Origin: Scilla litardierei
Lineage: Eukaryota; Streptophyta; Magnoliopsida; Asparagales; Asparagaceae
Assembly (NCBI GenBank): GCA_030789695.1
Contig: CM061142.1
Location: 568,655,281-568,719,280 of the forward strand
Direction: 5' to 3'
Length of the DNA: 64,000 nt
Shown: positions 44,301 through 56,590 of the stretch, piece after piece
Layout: each line of letters opens with the position of its first letter
Numbering within the stretch: the stretch's first letter is position 1
Made by a program: the position numbers and the translations under genes
The notes under the pieces: model-generated
Told to the model about the DNA's origin: nothing
Databases searched by the model: none
The model's input: the letters and a program-made list of their open reading frames with translations, nothing else

Positions 44301-44864
44301 GAAGAGTTTGCTAAAGAGAGTATAAAAAGGGGTATTAGTTGTGTGATGACTAGGAGAGAGGGTGAGTGAGGGGGTGTGCAAATAGGGGAAAAACTAAGTG
44401 AGAATAGACCCAGAAAATTTTCATGCGTATGAATCCAAATGAGTTAAGTTTGAATTTGAATTTCAAAATTGGATTAAGGCTAATCGGGTTTGGGTTTTGA
44501 TAAGCAATTTGGGTGAGCTAGGAGTGTCAGAAAAATACGAAAAAAATATGGAGACGACCGTGACGAAGAGAGGCTCGGGGATACGGTGATCAATCGCGCG
44601 TTTGGTCCACGAAAAATGAACAGAAAAATAAAAGATCCGACGATCAAGTCTAAAGCTACGACGATCATGCAATCAAACCTGATTTGTGGGAGAACGACCC
44701 TTGAAATGACGTTCACTAAAATTCCCACAAATAACTACTCTTCCATACGGTCACAACGACATATCACATCGTATAAACCGAAACCAAGAAAGAGCCAAAT
44801 AAAATACATGCACGAAAAGTACGTGCACGTATAAAATACGAACGACCAGAAAGCGGCCATTACA
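41310..44864 (-). mobile_element. Solo chromovirus-type LTR inside LARD-B 3' LTR (3.55 kb)
   Basis: TG...CA ends (plus strand TGTCACGTCCC to GCCATTACA) flanked by the perfect duplication ATCAG (41305-41309 and 44865-44869). The other LARD-B LTR has the empty site near 51225-51232 with one ATCAG. It therefore inserted after LARD-B had formed both LTRs. It is the longest and most divergent LTR of this group and contains a 57/60-bp tandem repeat (42093-42443) and a CTTAGAC/GTCTAAG hairpin with loop TTTGTCGTCAA (42546-42570). Region 43000-44280 is GC-rich with many overlapping spurious ORFs. Confidence 0.93.
42093..42443. repeat. Six-unit 57/60-bp tandem repeat with hairpins
   Basis: Units start at 42093, 42153, 42213, 42270, 42327 and 42384. 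Each opens TCCGTACAAG and holds a hairpin: ACTCAC/GTGAGT in some units, ACTCTC/GAGAGT in others. The change is matched on both arms. Confidence 0.9.
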
Positions 44865-46293
44865 ATCAGCAAGCAAGATTCCAAATAGCGGGTAAGAGGT
44901 CGGTAGAAGTTTTCACGGCTCCCGGGAAGCAGTAACAACGAACCGAGACGAACGGTTCGATGTACACGAAGTCTACAATGTTGAGCGTCGTAGGGGATGC
45001 TCGCGACGTCGAAAAACACCCCTAGGAGGAGTAGATGGCTGCCGGAAGACCCCAGCAGCGAGAGGGTATGGTGAGAACTCAGCGACACGTCGATACGTCG
45101 CTAAACACGCAAAACAGCGAGTGCCCTTGCTGTTTCCAGGCAATGGCGGCCTGAGAATGGCCGCGGGAGGTGCAGGGGGCCAAGATGGGTCAACGGCGGA
45201 GGGGGAGGTCGCGGCGGCGGCCGCCGCCGCTGCTGCTGCGTGTTACTGCTGCGGGGAAACCGTGGCCTGGGGGGCTTTTGCGGTGGGATCAGAGGCCCAT
45301 GACGGTGCAGGCCGTCAGAAAGAGGTCGGGGCGAGGCCTCCGACGATGAGGATGGCCGTCGGCGATGAGTTAAGTCATGGAGAAAGAAGGATACGGGGGG
45401 GTTTGTGTTTGCGTGGGGGTTTTCTAGGGCCGGCGGCTTGATTGTGCTAGCTGTGAAAACAAATAGCCCTAGGCTATTATTAAATAGGTTAGGGGCTGAG
45501 AACGTGGGTAGGCTGTAGCTAAAGTATAGGGTTTTAGTTAGGGTTATTTGTTTTAGATGCAATTTTGTTATTATAAAATTTGAGAACCCAAAACAAGTGC
45601 TGTGTGAATGTGATGATGCGTGCGTGGGTATGGGTCCGGCCCTGTTGCAACTAATTCCTAAGCTAAAGCTAAGGGGAAAAGGATATACATATAAATAAAA
45701 TTAATTAGTGGGTAATACGTATAAACTTAGGGTTAAATTAATATTAGGTTGGGCCAAAGTGAAAATAGGTCAAACGAAGACCAAAAATTGTGAAATGAAT
45801 ACTGGGGTGACCGGAACGACAAGAGAAAGAAAAATAAGAAGACGGATCACAATTTCGACGACGAGAAACGAAATTAAAAATAAAAAGGCCTCGCGACAAA
45901 AGTGAAAATCGTGACGTCTCTTCAAATAAGGTCAAATCGTGGGAGAACGACCCGTGAAATGACGTTCCAAAATAATTCCACAATTTAATATTCTTCGAGG
46001 GGGTCACAATGGCATATCACACTATAAGGTTCGGATACAGACAAAGTCTAAAATAAATACGTGCACGAACAAGACTACGTGCACGTAAAGCGTATAAAGG
46101 ATACGGGGTCCAAAGGCGACAGTAATTCCAAGTTGGGCACACGTCAGGGGTTAGCTTGCTAAGGATGCAACCAAGGTGCTACGGCCCTATCGACTCAACG
46201 ACACGACTCACACACAAAGCAACAAAACCAATCAGGTACCCGAAATTGCTATACGCACAGCCGTATTACGAATAGTGAGTACAGGCCGTGGCA

Positions 46294-46335
46294 TCCTACC
46301 CACCTTAGGACAAAGTCCGTCCTCGGACTTTCTAA
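46294..46335 (-). other. Polypurine tract and pol-tail remnant of LARD-B
   Basis: The minus strand reads CCGAGGACGGACTTTG and then TAAGGTGGGTAGGA just before the LTR. Chromoviruses of the Del/Tekay group end pol with a Glu-Asp-Glu type sequence encoded by GAGGACGA, followed by AAGGGGGG and the LTR. This fixes the strand and links the element to chromoviruses. Confidence 0.6.
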
Positions 46336-49300
46336 CATATCTAATCGCTCTAGTAACTACCTCAATCATATCACATTATAATTCAAACCAGGTATAGTCA
46401 TTACAAGTGCTTACATATGCACTAGGTAGTCAAGCATTAACACTACTATCATGTATATATTCACGCACATTATACACTTATACCTATCATAGTCAGTCAA
46501 ATTCATACACGTATTTCAATCATATATATATGCATACATCCCTTATATAACTACTACTTACCTAACACAAAACAATAGTTCAGATACTCACATAAGAATA
46601 GTCTCACACTAGCAAATACAATCATTGCTCTACGTATAGATAACTACATATGCACAAAACAAACATGAGTATACTACTCCCTAATATTTCCTAATATACA
46701 TCCAATACCAAACACATCAACACATGTAGTCACACCATACCATTATTAAATCAAGTTTACTATACCTAATATACATTCACCACTACTATAATTTCACAAT
46801 TATATAGTCATTCAAATGCATGCAAATATTTCATCATATATTCACATCACATACGGTCCTATAACTATATTCACGACACCCCACTCATACCATAGTCACC
46901 AATACCTATAAATAAGCACATACTTACCCGTGCATGGTGCACACCCACACACGCTAACCTTTCATTCATATATACCAATCATACCACTATATACTCAGCA
47001 CAGCAACACACTTAGTTTAGCTAGCACACATATGATCACGCAGGCAAGTCCTTAGTAAATAACTATACCACAAGACCAACACCTATAACTATATACTGGT
47101 ATAGCGACCCACAATCATGTGTGTAACACAACCAGGCACAAACAATCCTATCACTATACATACATCATCCATCGCTATATTCATAGTACTATACACAACC
47201 ACAGACATACGTAACAAATTACTTAGAGTGTACCCACTCAAGCTTGAGTGAGACTCAAAATACATATCAGAATACTCCATATACGTAACACTGTTTTTAT
47301 ACCTATACTAATACCACTCCAATGTATACACATCTACTAACATAATCATATACATACCATAATGTCAATCACATTTAATATTTAGTCAGGTAACACCACA
47401 TAGTTCAATCACTTTATATACCATAATAATATTACAGACATCAGCACACGTATAATTATAATACCCTCCCTAATACATGCATTCTTCGTATAGTCACACA
47501 CATGTAACATATATATTCACACCATATCCATCTACCTATAATTAGTATACATACACATCTACTTACCCGTACATAATTAAGATATGCAATAATCGTGTAT
47601 ACCTCATGGTATACACGCACACAACATCTCGTAAAAGCAAGCAATACCAATCAAAATTATAATCCTACTACCATACGTATATCACATATATACTTATGCG
47701 GCAAATACATAACTACTTACGTCTAAGCACAATACATATCTACGTACGAGCACACACTCCTACGTACTAACATATAGGTCATATAATAGGCTTACTCACT
47801 TAACTATAAGTACACATATTATCATTACACCTAATATACACACGACTTACTAATATATTATATACCAAGCATCTCCAAGTATCTTCAAGCTAATTACACT
47901 CGGTATAGCTATCCGCACCTATATAATAACACCACCATATATACAACTTCACACATATATCACGAATAACACTGATTATACATACATACAAGAGTCAATT
48001 ATTAATACCCTAAAGGTAGCACGCTCATACGGGTCCACACACTCCACCTATATACATGCACCACCACGACATAACAACTTATACTAATGTGCCCACCAAC
48101 TATACTTAGGTTGACACAGGCAACGACAAGCACTAATGGCTAAACAATAGGAAAGAAATCGAAGCCGAAAGTGTAACGAAGGAAAGATCGAAAAGCACGA
48201 GTTCAGATAGGACGAAGATAAGGAGGCAGCTTGGTTAGGTGAATCAGGGGTATAATGGTGAATGTTTAGGTGGGAAAAGAAAGATGTAATGATGCTCCGT
48301 TAGGATACAAGAAAATAGTGTAAATAACATAAACTAAAATACGAAAAGTTTGAAAACTGTCGTACATCAAAAGTTGGAGTCGTATATACATAATAAGAAG
48401 AATGGTTTATTAGCTTATTGAAAAATTATTATAAGGAAGAAGTAAAACATTCACACGAACATTAAGGACATAGGTTAGAAAATATTATGTGGTAGTAATT
48501 TAATAATTTCTACAAAAGTTTCGAAATTCAAAGAATGAAATCAGATCAACTATAGTGTAGAGAATTTAAGCTCATGCTAAATGTTTTTTCCAAGTCTTAA
48601 AACTGGAGAGAAATTTCAAATAAATAATATTGAAAATACTTTTATAGAAACCCAGAATTGCCAAACGAACCGATTTATACAAAGTTCTTAAAGTACGAGT
48701 ACCACGAACCTAGAACTGATATATATAAAAATAATTGAAGTACTATTTATCTTGGAAGATATTCTAAAGTATATATGGTAAATGGCTAAAATGAATTTCG
48801 TAGTTTAGAGAAAGATGGTATATCGAACTATCAAAATAGTAATAAAGTTTTAAAACCAAAATGCGAGGAATATAGGTTAGCAAATATCTACGAGATAGTA
48901 ATTAAAAGTTTCAACCAATAGACTCCAAAATCTACGAAAGGATTTTAACTCAATCAAATAGTGAGGAATTAAATATATAAGAAGAGGGTTTTAAAAACAA
49001 CAATTAAACTGAGCGAAAACTTTTAATAAGGAAAAATCGAAATTGATTTGAAGGATTCAAGATTTGCAACGGAGAATATTCGAAAGATTAACGATAATCG
49101 CCATGAAGCGATCACGTGAAACGAGGGCAAGAATAAGATCGCGTGGTCCTATACCAAATACGCCTAGGATATGACTCATAAAAATCTACGGGGAACTCCT
49201 ACGGTTGACCAACTAAGTATTAGGAAACTTAGCGCTAAGATTTCATAAGGGTCTAGACTGTAATGAAGTGCGTCCGGCTTGGCCTGAAATCGATGAACCC

Positions 49301-49675
49301 ACGCGAACGACTAAGGGAATTTCTAGAAGTCTAATATGGTCAGAGCTAGGCAAGAACAACTAAGGTAACTCCTAAGATGATTATAACAATTTCTAGCAAT
49401 GAGTCTAGCTAACAATCAGGAACATCTAACTAGCAAGCACAGACGTCTAACTAAGTCTTACTATAGTCCTGATCTAATGGATTCCCTACTAAGCTAAGAC
49501 AGATGTTCGGGCAACATGTCTACCAGCCACCTAAGACATAGGAAACGATAAAAAATTAGACTCAAGGATTATGATTTGGATGTTTTAATTTATTTAATGG
49601 ACATTCTATTTTTATTATCGTTGTTCCGATAATTCACAGTAGCAAGAGGGACCTGCATGGGCCACCAACAAAATA
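46336..49675 (-). mobile_element. LARD-B internal region, non-coding
   Basis: Very AT-rich with TATAC/CATAT-rich stretches (46400-48080), then purine-biased sequence homologous to LARD-A. No ORF longer than 65 codons and no retroviral motif. Near 49645-49675, next to the right LTR, is the possible primer-binding segment shared with LARD-A. Confidence 0.75.
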
Positions 49676-52656
49676 TGTCACGACCCGCTTCCCTAAAATG
49701 GAGGCGAGGTATGAGAAGTCTGCTCAGACTTGGAGCTGTGAGACTCCAGTCTGTAAAGCATCTGGAATAACCAAGTATAGGTCCTTGTAAATGCGATACA
49801 GAACAAAATAATAATAAAAGAAAGAGACAGATAATATAATTATTCAAATCTCAGAATGTCCACAATAAATTCCAACATCACAAAAAAGCCACCAGGCTAA
49901 AAGAATAGTCTAAAAGGCCCAAGCATGGCAAACAGAAATAATCAACGTACAGAAAGAAAGGTGCTACGCACCGACAACCGAACAACAACTAAGCAGAAGC
50001 AACAACGAAGGAAATCTCTAAGACTGGTCACCGGTGTCCTCGTACTCCACGTCAACGGTGGACCCAGGCTCAAAGTCAACAAACAGCTCGTCCTCAGCAA
50101 CGGATTTTGGCTCAGCAACTAACATGCGACACCCAAAAGAGATGAGGGCGCATGTCAGCAAGTCTACAAGAGACTTGTGCAAGGAAACTAAAAGAAGGAA
50201 AGCAACCTAGCAGTTCTAAAATGTGCGATGACATGGCAGTTTAATGCATGGATGCAACAAGTAAGATATGGCAACGAGTATAACATGGCAACAATGATAG
50301 CATGGCAACAAGTATGACATGGCAAGGTAGAAAAGCTAGTAAACAAACACATGGATTTTACAAGTCAAGTAACACGTCAAGTAAACACGTCGTGCACAGA
50401 GATTACGCCTTTTGGCTGGAGTGGCTGTACGGGCCAACTCCTAAGCTCAAGTGATCGCTTATCCCTACCCCTCCACGTGTATCGGGCATTGGCTTTTGAC
50501 CAACACATGTGGCCCTCTTCTGGATCACGAGCCAGGAAGTGCATTTGGCATAGGGTTGTGCCTGCAATGCAGGTGCCTAGCCTTAACAAGGAAGTACGTA
50601 GCGTGTGCTACGAATGCAACATTCAAGCATGGATGACATGGCATGGCAAGTTATAATTTAAGTGCGTACAGATAAGGAATTTAAATGTGACAGGCATGGC
50701 AGTGCACAAGTAAAGAGCATACAGTTATGAAAATTAAACGTGACAGGCAGCAATGCATGAATGACATGGCAGGGTAACAGATCTAGCTTCGTTGTCAAGC
50801 TAGATCTTAAAATTGCATCTAGGCGAGTATCATTTTATCGCCTAGTCTCTTTTACGCCTAAAACAAGAAATGGCCTAAAGCACGGCCTAAACAAAGAACT
50901 GGCAAGTTTCACTTGCCTGCAACCAACCGTTTAGCAAACACCGTCCAAACAGTCCAATCTACCATTGTGCTCGGATCACTAGCCTACAGTCCCAAATTAA
51001 ATTATCTTTATTAGTGAATTACCAGACAATAAAAATACCGATTTTTATCTTGTTTAACATGGATGGGTTGGGGGACCTATGTGTTCAGAAATTTACCCTT
51101 ACATGACGCGAGAGCTACACTGGCGTCGGGTAGCGACGCCAGGGGTTGGAATAAAAAGAACGTGCTCCTAATCCAGATTCCAAATAAGATTCCACGCTTG
51201 CCAATTCTTGGGCAGCGACCACATCAGCGAGCAAGATTCCAAACAGCGGGTAAGAGGTCGGTAGAAGTTTTCACGGCTCCCGGGAAGCCGTAACAATGAA
51301 CTGAGTCGAATGGTTCGACATACACGAAGTCTACGATGTTGAGCGTCGTAGGGGATGCTCGCGACATTGGAAAACACCACTAGGAGGAGTAGAGGGCTAC
51401 CGGAAGACCCCAGCAGCGAGAGGGTACAACGAGAACTCAGCGATGCGTCGATACGTCGCTAAACACGCAAAACATCAAGTGGCCTCGCTGTTTCCAGGCA
51501 ATGGCAGCCTGAGAACGGCCGCGGGAGGTGCAGGGGGCCAAGAGGGGTCGACGGTGGAGGGGGAGGTTGCGGCGGCGATGGCGGCGGCTGCTGCTGCTGC
51601 TGCGTGTTTCCGCTGCGAGGAAACCGCGGCCTGGGGGGCTTTGCGACGGAATCAGAGGCCCACAACGGTGCATGCCACTGGAAAGAGGTCGGGGTGAGGC
51701 CGCCGGTGATGAGGATGGCCGCCGGTGATGAGTTAAGGCATGGAGAAAGAAGGATACGGGGGGGTTTGTGTTTGCGTGGGGGTTTTCTAGGGCCGGCGAC
51801 TTGATTGTGCTAGATGTGAAAACAAATAGCCCTAGGCTATTATTAAATAGGTTAGGGGCTGAGAACGTGGGTAGGCTGTAGCTAAAGTATAGGGTTTTAG
51901 TTAGGGCTATTTGTTTTAGATGCAATTTTGTTATTATAAAATTTGAGAACCCAAAACAAGTGTTGTGTGAATGTGATGATGCATGCGTGGGTATGGGTTC
52001 GGCCCTGTTGCAACTAATTCCTAAGCTAAAGCTAAGGGGAAAAGGATATACATATAAATAAAATTAATTAGTGGGTTATACGTATAAACTTAGGGTTAAA
52101 TTAATATTAGGTTGGGCAAAAGTGAAAATAGGTCAAACGAAGTCAAAAAAATGTGAAATAAATATTGGGGTGACCGAGACGACGAGAGAAAGAAAACTAA
52201 GAAGACGGATCATAATTTCGACGACGAGAAACGGAATTAAAAATAAAAAGGCCTCGCGACAAAAGTGAAAATCGTGACGTCTCTTCAAATAAGGTCAAAT
52301 CGTGGGTGAACGACCCGTGAAATGACATTCCAAAATAATTCCACAATTTAATATTCTTCGAGGGGGTCACAACGGCATATCACACTATAAGGTTCGGATA
52401 CAGACAAAGTCTAAAATAAATACGTGCACGAACAAGACTACGTGCACGTAAAGCGTATAAAGGATACGGGGTCCAAAGGCGACCGTAATTCCAAGTTGGG
52501 CACACGTCAGGAGTTAGCTTGCTAAGGATGCAACCAAGGTGCTACCGCCCTATCGACTTAACGACACGACTCACACACAAAGCAACAAAACCAATCAGGT
52601 ACCAAAAATTGTTATACGCACAGCCGTATTACGAATAGTGAGTACAGGCCGTGACA
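49676..52656 (-). repeat. LARD-B 5' LTR (2981 bp)
   Basis: The minus strand runs TGTCACGGCCTG to GGGTCGTGACA. It is uninterrupted and supplies the empty site for the solo LTR in its partner. It has paired CGTGCACG sites (52423, 52441), a GC-rich block (51480-51760) and constant-loop hairpins (50779-50845). No strong TATA box was found; CTATTTAATA near 51840-51849 is the best candidate. Confidence 0.88.
50779..50845 (-). other. Constant-loop hairpins in LARD-B 5' LTR
   Basis: AGATCTAGC/GCTAGATCT with loop TTCGTTGTCAA (50779-50807) and CTAGGCGA/TCGCCTAG with loop GTATCATTTTA (50819-50845). The 9-bp and 8-bp stems are perfect. Confidence 0.62.
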
Positions 52657-54060
52657 GCCTAATACCCGCCCTCTCAAAGACTCCGGGGCAAGCTTACGGA
52701 GCTTCGCCACCAAATCAGAGAAGGGCACGGGATGAGCTACGCACTCGCTCCCCCCTCCAGTGAAGACTCCGCTGGAAGCTTACGGAGCTTCGCCACCCAA
52801 ACCGGAGAGCCATATGCGGGGTAGGCGACGGCCCAATACCCGTCCGACTATAAAGGCTGCGGGGAGGCGACGGCCCAATACCCGCCCTCTCAAAGTCTCT
52901 GGGGCAATCTTACAGAGCTTCGCCACCCAAACCGGAGAAGGGCATGGGCCGAGCTACGTGCTCACTTCCCCCATCCAGTGAAGACTTCGGGGCAAGCTTA
53001 CAAAGCTTCGCCACCCAAACCAGCGAGCCATATGTGGGGTAGGCGACGGCCCAATATCCGTCCGACTATAGAGGCTGCGGAGAGGCGACGGCCCAAAACC
53101 CGCCCTCTCAAAGACTCCGGGGCAAGCTTACAGATCTTTGCCATCCAAATCAGAGAAGGGCATGGGCCAGGCTATGCGCTCGCTATCCCCTCCAGTGAAG
53201 ACTCTGGGGCAAGCTTACGTAGCTTCGCCACCCAAACCGGAGAGCCATATGCGGGGTAGGCGACGGCCCAATACCCATCCGACTATATAGGCTGTGGGGA
53301 GGCGACGGCCCAATATCCGCCCTCTCAAAGACTCCGGGGCAAGCTTACGGAGCTTCGCCACCCAAACCGGAGAAGGGCACGGGCCGAGCTGCACGCTCCC
53401 TCCCTCCCTCCAGTGACGACTCTGGGGCAAGCTTACGGAGCTTCGCCATCCAAACCGGAGAGCCATATGCGGGGTATGCGACGGCCCAATACCCGTCCGA
53501 CTATAGAGGCTACGGGGAGGCGACGGCCCAATACCCTCCCTCTCAAAGATTCCGGGACAAGCTTACGGAGCTTTGCCACCCAAACCAGAGAAGGACATGG
53601 GACAGGCTACGCGCTCGCTCCTCCCCTCCAGCGGACACTCTGGGGCAGGCTTACGGAGCTTCGCCACCCAAACCGGAGTGCCATATACAGGGTAGGCAAC
53701 GGCCAAATACCCGTCCAACTATAAAGGCTGCGGGAAGGCGACGGCCCAATACCCGCCCTCTCAAAGACTCCGTGGCAAGCTTACGAAGCTTCACTACCCA
53801 AACCGGAGAAGGGCACTGACCGGGCTACGCGCTCGCTCCCCCCTCCAGCGGACACTCCGGGGCAAGCTTACAGAGCTTCGCCACCTAAACCAGAGTGCCA
53901 TATGCGGGGTAGGTGACGGCCCAATACCCGTCCGACTATAGAGGCTGCGGAAAGGCGACGGCCCAATACCCGCCCTCTCAAAGTCTCCTGGGTAAGCTTA
54001 CAGAGCTTCGCCACCCAAACTAAAGAAGGGCACGGGCCGTGCTACGTGGTCACTCCCCCT
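52657..54060 (+). repeat. Tat 3' tandem repeat, right block (~6 units)
   Basis: Continuation of the 217-bp repeat after LARD-B, with the same two-part units. It degrades near 54050. Confidence 0.9.
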
Positions 54061-54177
54061 CTAGCAGACACTTCGAAGCAAGCCCCACCACCCGCAGGAG
54101 GTACATCCCCGAAGTGACCCGACAGCACGAGAACACTCTCGGGAAACCCGCCAACGCTGACAACCCGCCGACTGACA

Positions 54178-54301
54178 ATGGCAAAGCGGACAAAATCAGG
54201 ACCTATCAACGGCGAAGCTGACAAAAGTGGGACCTGTCAACGGTAAAGCTAACAAAAGCAGGACCTGTCAACGGCAAATCTGACAAAAGTGAGCCTGACG
54301 C
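54178..54301. repeat. 31-bp minisatellite, four units
   Basis: Consensus ACGGCAAAGCTGACAAAAG followed by TGGGACCTGTCA. Units start at 54178, 54209, 54240 and 54271. Confidence 0.9.
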
Positions 54302-54400
54302 CTCACGCGCCTGACAAGGGCTGGGTTGATTGACTGGACTATAACAAGCCAGCTCACGGTGCCAGCTCATCTTACCAGAGGCCCCCGACTCCACAACGCC

Positions 54401-54410
54401 TATAAATACC
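54401..54410 (+). promoter_or_regulatory. TATA box in Tat 3' region
   Basis: TATAAATACC in a GC-rich context, with no ORF start of note downstream. It may be the Tat LTR promoter. Confidence 0.4.
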
Positions 54411-55212
54411 CCCTGGCCAAAGGTGAAGATGGGAGCAAAGAAGCATCAGCCTGCTCACCATGAACAACAAAAGGGGGTGAAACGCCCCCATACTCGGTCT
54501 CCCACAAATTCGTGGTATTAATGCCAGTCTGCCCTTAGATCCCTCTAAGCATCCACTCCTCCAGCCCAATCGATGGACTGGCCTTCGGTCCACAATCGAC
54601 CATGCCACTCCGACAAGTTATTCACCTTACCGGTGGATCGCCGATGAGTTATTCTTCTTACACGTGGAGCGGCCCGCCTTCCACTCCTTGACTTCCCCTG
54701 GACAACTTGCGATAGGGGACCACTGCAGACTGCTCCTTCCTTCCAACGACCGCTCCGCTAATACCTCCACTTCCTGGGAGGCGTCGCCGCCCAAATCACC
54801 CCACTGGGCATCCCGTTACCGAACAACGGGTCCCTCCATCCACCAACGGCCCACCTTCCACTCCTCGACCTCCCGTGGAGGCTACACCACAATGACACCT
54901 CCCGCTCCTCCTCTTCCAGGGTGTCCCATCGAGTCGGAAGAACTCCCAGAAGAGATCAAGCAACCCACCATCATCGAGGGGGCGAAAGAGGCCGCAACGA
55001 GTACCAGTAGAGAAGGAAGGCCACACCTAAAATCGGAGCTCGCTCATCCTGATGCAGTTTACAGCAAAGTAGAACGGCACGCTAGCCTGTCCACAGATCG
55101 CGTCACACTTACTCAACCGTTGTCGACGTATTGTAAGAAACTAAGAAAACATTCTTCCAAGAAAGTTGCCAAATTCCATCTATGTGAAAAAAAAACTTTT
55201 CTACGATCTTCG

Positions 55213-55300
55213 TCGAACTCCAGGGCGAGCTTACAGAGCTCCGCCACCCAAACCGAAGAGGGGCATGGGTCGAGCTAACTGTTCGCCCTCCCCCCACAAG
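55213..55300 (+). repeat. Isolated degenerate copy of the Tat tandem unit
   Basis: It contains GCGAGCTTACAGAGCTCCGC and CACCCAAACCGAAGA, about 1.15 kb beyond the main array. Confidence 0.75.
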
Positions 55301-55906
55301 TGCGACTTGATATCTCTTACTGTCACTTTAGTTTTACTTAAATTATGCAAAGAAAACCCATGTACCGAATAGCAAAAGTTCACATTTTATTCAAAAGCCG
55401 GAGCAAAACTAGTTACAAATACCGAGGGGGGGGACTTACAAAATTAACCCCCTAGTTTGCCCCACCCCCCACATCCATAGCAAAAAATAGAGGAAGGAAG
55501 CCCCAAAATCCCCAAAAGGGCGTCTACGAGGCATCCTGCGTGATCGCTCCGGAATGTAACCCAAAGAACGGTTGTAGTTTTACCGCAAGCGCACGGTATA
55601 GCGGCGAGCGGGTTATCGAACACAGGGAGGACGAATGAAAGTGCTTGCTCCAATCAACCTGGCTATTAAGAAGAGAGAAATTTGCCTTTGGCGATCCTGT
55701 CACAATCGTCAGACAAAGTACGGAAATATCACATCAAACAAAGAACGTCTAGGGAATGGGGAATCCCCGCTACTCACCGTATCTCGTCAATGTGGTTCAT
55801 TGGTATCAAAATTACTAGGATAAAATTTGGATGAACTAGTTGCAACTGAATGTAGAACCTAGCTCACGCTCTCGCGCTGTTGCCGGTCTATAGCTATTCT
55901 AGGTTT

Positions 55907-56197
55907 TGGGTCCAATCTCTTGCAAACCCTAGCCTAGGGAAGCTAGCATTAGGATCAACATCGTCGTTCAATCGCGCCCCGAGCCCACTCTCGTGCAAAC
56001 TCAGGCCACGACCTAGGTTGGGATAGTTCCCACCCGTCCAATCTCTTGCAAACGGGTATTGGCACGGAATTGCAACCGGAAACCCTAGTATCGGTCCAAT
56101 CTCTTGCAAACCGATACTACGAAAATTCGATTCCAACCCAATTCGGATTTCTAGGGTTTCCTATCGAATTGGGATCCAATCTCTTGCAAATCCCAAT
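55907..56197 (-). other. Five constant-loop hairpins in GP-2 LTR leader
   Basis: Plus-strand view: loop CCAATCTCTTGCAA. Stems include ACCCGT/ACGGGT (56032-56057, perfect), TAGTATCGGT/ACCGATACTA (56086-56119, perfect 10 bp) and ATTGGGAT/ATCCCAAT (56168-56197, perfect). The two others lie near 55907-55935 and 55979-56003. GP-1 has all five with small decay. Confidence 0.75.
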
Positions 56198-56590
56198 CGA
56201 TATGAATACCTAGCCATCCGTAGTAAATTGATCCCAATCTAATCCCTAATAGCAATTCTAGCAAAGTTTCTACCAATTCATCACAAATCTGAAATTGGGC
56301 TCGTAGGGTTCATCCCCACGCCCCAAGACGTGGAGACTACTCACAGTTCATAGCACAAACACAAAAATAATCAATGAAATTAATAAGGGAATTCATCACA
56401 ATATTGAGATATGCAATAAAAATAGGATTTTTAGAGGAGAGAGACACAAACCAATGGAGTTTTTCAAATAATCCAACAAAAATCAACTTTTATCTCCTCT
56501 CTAATCACAAGAATAAAGCTAAAAAAGTTAATCTAAAAAGCTGCAAAAATCTAAGAGAAAAGCTCTCCCAAACTAGGGTAAAAACAGGGG

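Larger units (their letters stand above)
39745..46293 (-). repeat. LARD-B 3' LTR, interrupted by a solo LTR
   Basis: 2989 bp once the 3555-bp insert and its duplication are removed. On the minus strand it begins TGCCACGGCCTG and ends GGGTCGTGACG, each terminus carrying one change from the TG...CA form seen at 49676-52656. A GC-rich Ala/Gly-codon-like block lies near 45130-45430, and paired CGTGCACG sites at 46060 and 46078. Confidence 0.85.
39745..52656 (-). mobile_element. LARD-B: non-coding chromovirus-derived LTR element
   Basis: Two ~2.98-kb LTRs, about 95 percent alike by eye, flank 3.4 kb of AT-rich DNA without ORFs. It lies inside the Tat tandem repeat. No target duplication is visible: GAAGG on the left, GCCTA on the right, and the repeat appears to lack about 5 bp (CGACG) across the site. 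Orientation comes from a polypurine tract next to the left LTR. With no coding capacity it would need proteins from a related chromovirus. Confidence 0.82.
33792..55540 (+). mobile_element. Tat-type gypsy element, decayed, 5' half outside window
   Basis: This is the host of PX-1, the copia solo LTR and LARD-B. Coding order on + is RNase H then integrase, followed by a long 3' region with ~217-bp tandem repeats, the usual Tat/Ogre form. Stops in the coding part are C-to-T changes (34147, 36950, 37328). It predates all insertions in it. GP-2 begins at 55541, so the element's end is not seen. Confidence 0.75.
54061..55540 (+). other. Tat 3' end region, possible LTR
   Basis: No clear gene. It has a 31-bp minisatellite, a TATA box and a GGGGGTGAAACGCCCCC hairpin (about 54474-54490), which would fit an LTR promoter, but I could not define TG...CA borders. 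A 204-codon + frame (54664-55278) has no recognisable domain and ends in repeat-derived sequence. The region stops at the GP-2 LTR; CTGCG (55536-55540) is the likely GP-2 target duplication. Confidence 0.4.

Noticed and set aside
45121..45441. Ala-rich frame near 45121 and its relative at 51443
   Set aside because: Polyalanine-like translation of GCG/GCC runs in the LARD-B LTR; not conserved in length between the two LTRs.
54664..55278. 204-codon + ORF in the Tat 3' region
   Set aside because: No recognisable domain, biased Pro/Ser/Thr composition, and its end runs into a copy of the tandem repeat. Kept only as a remark on the region.
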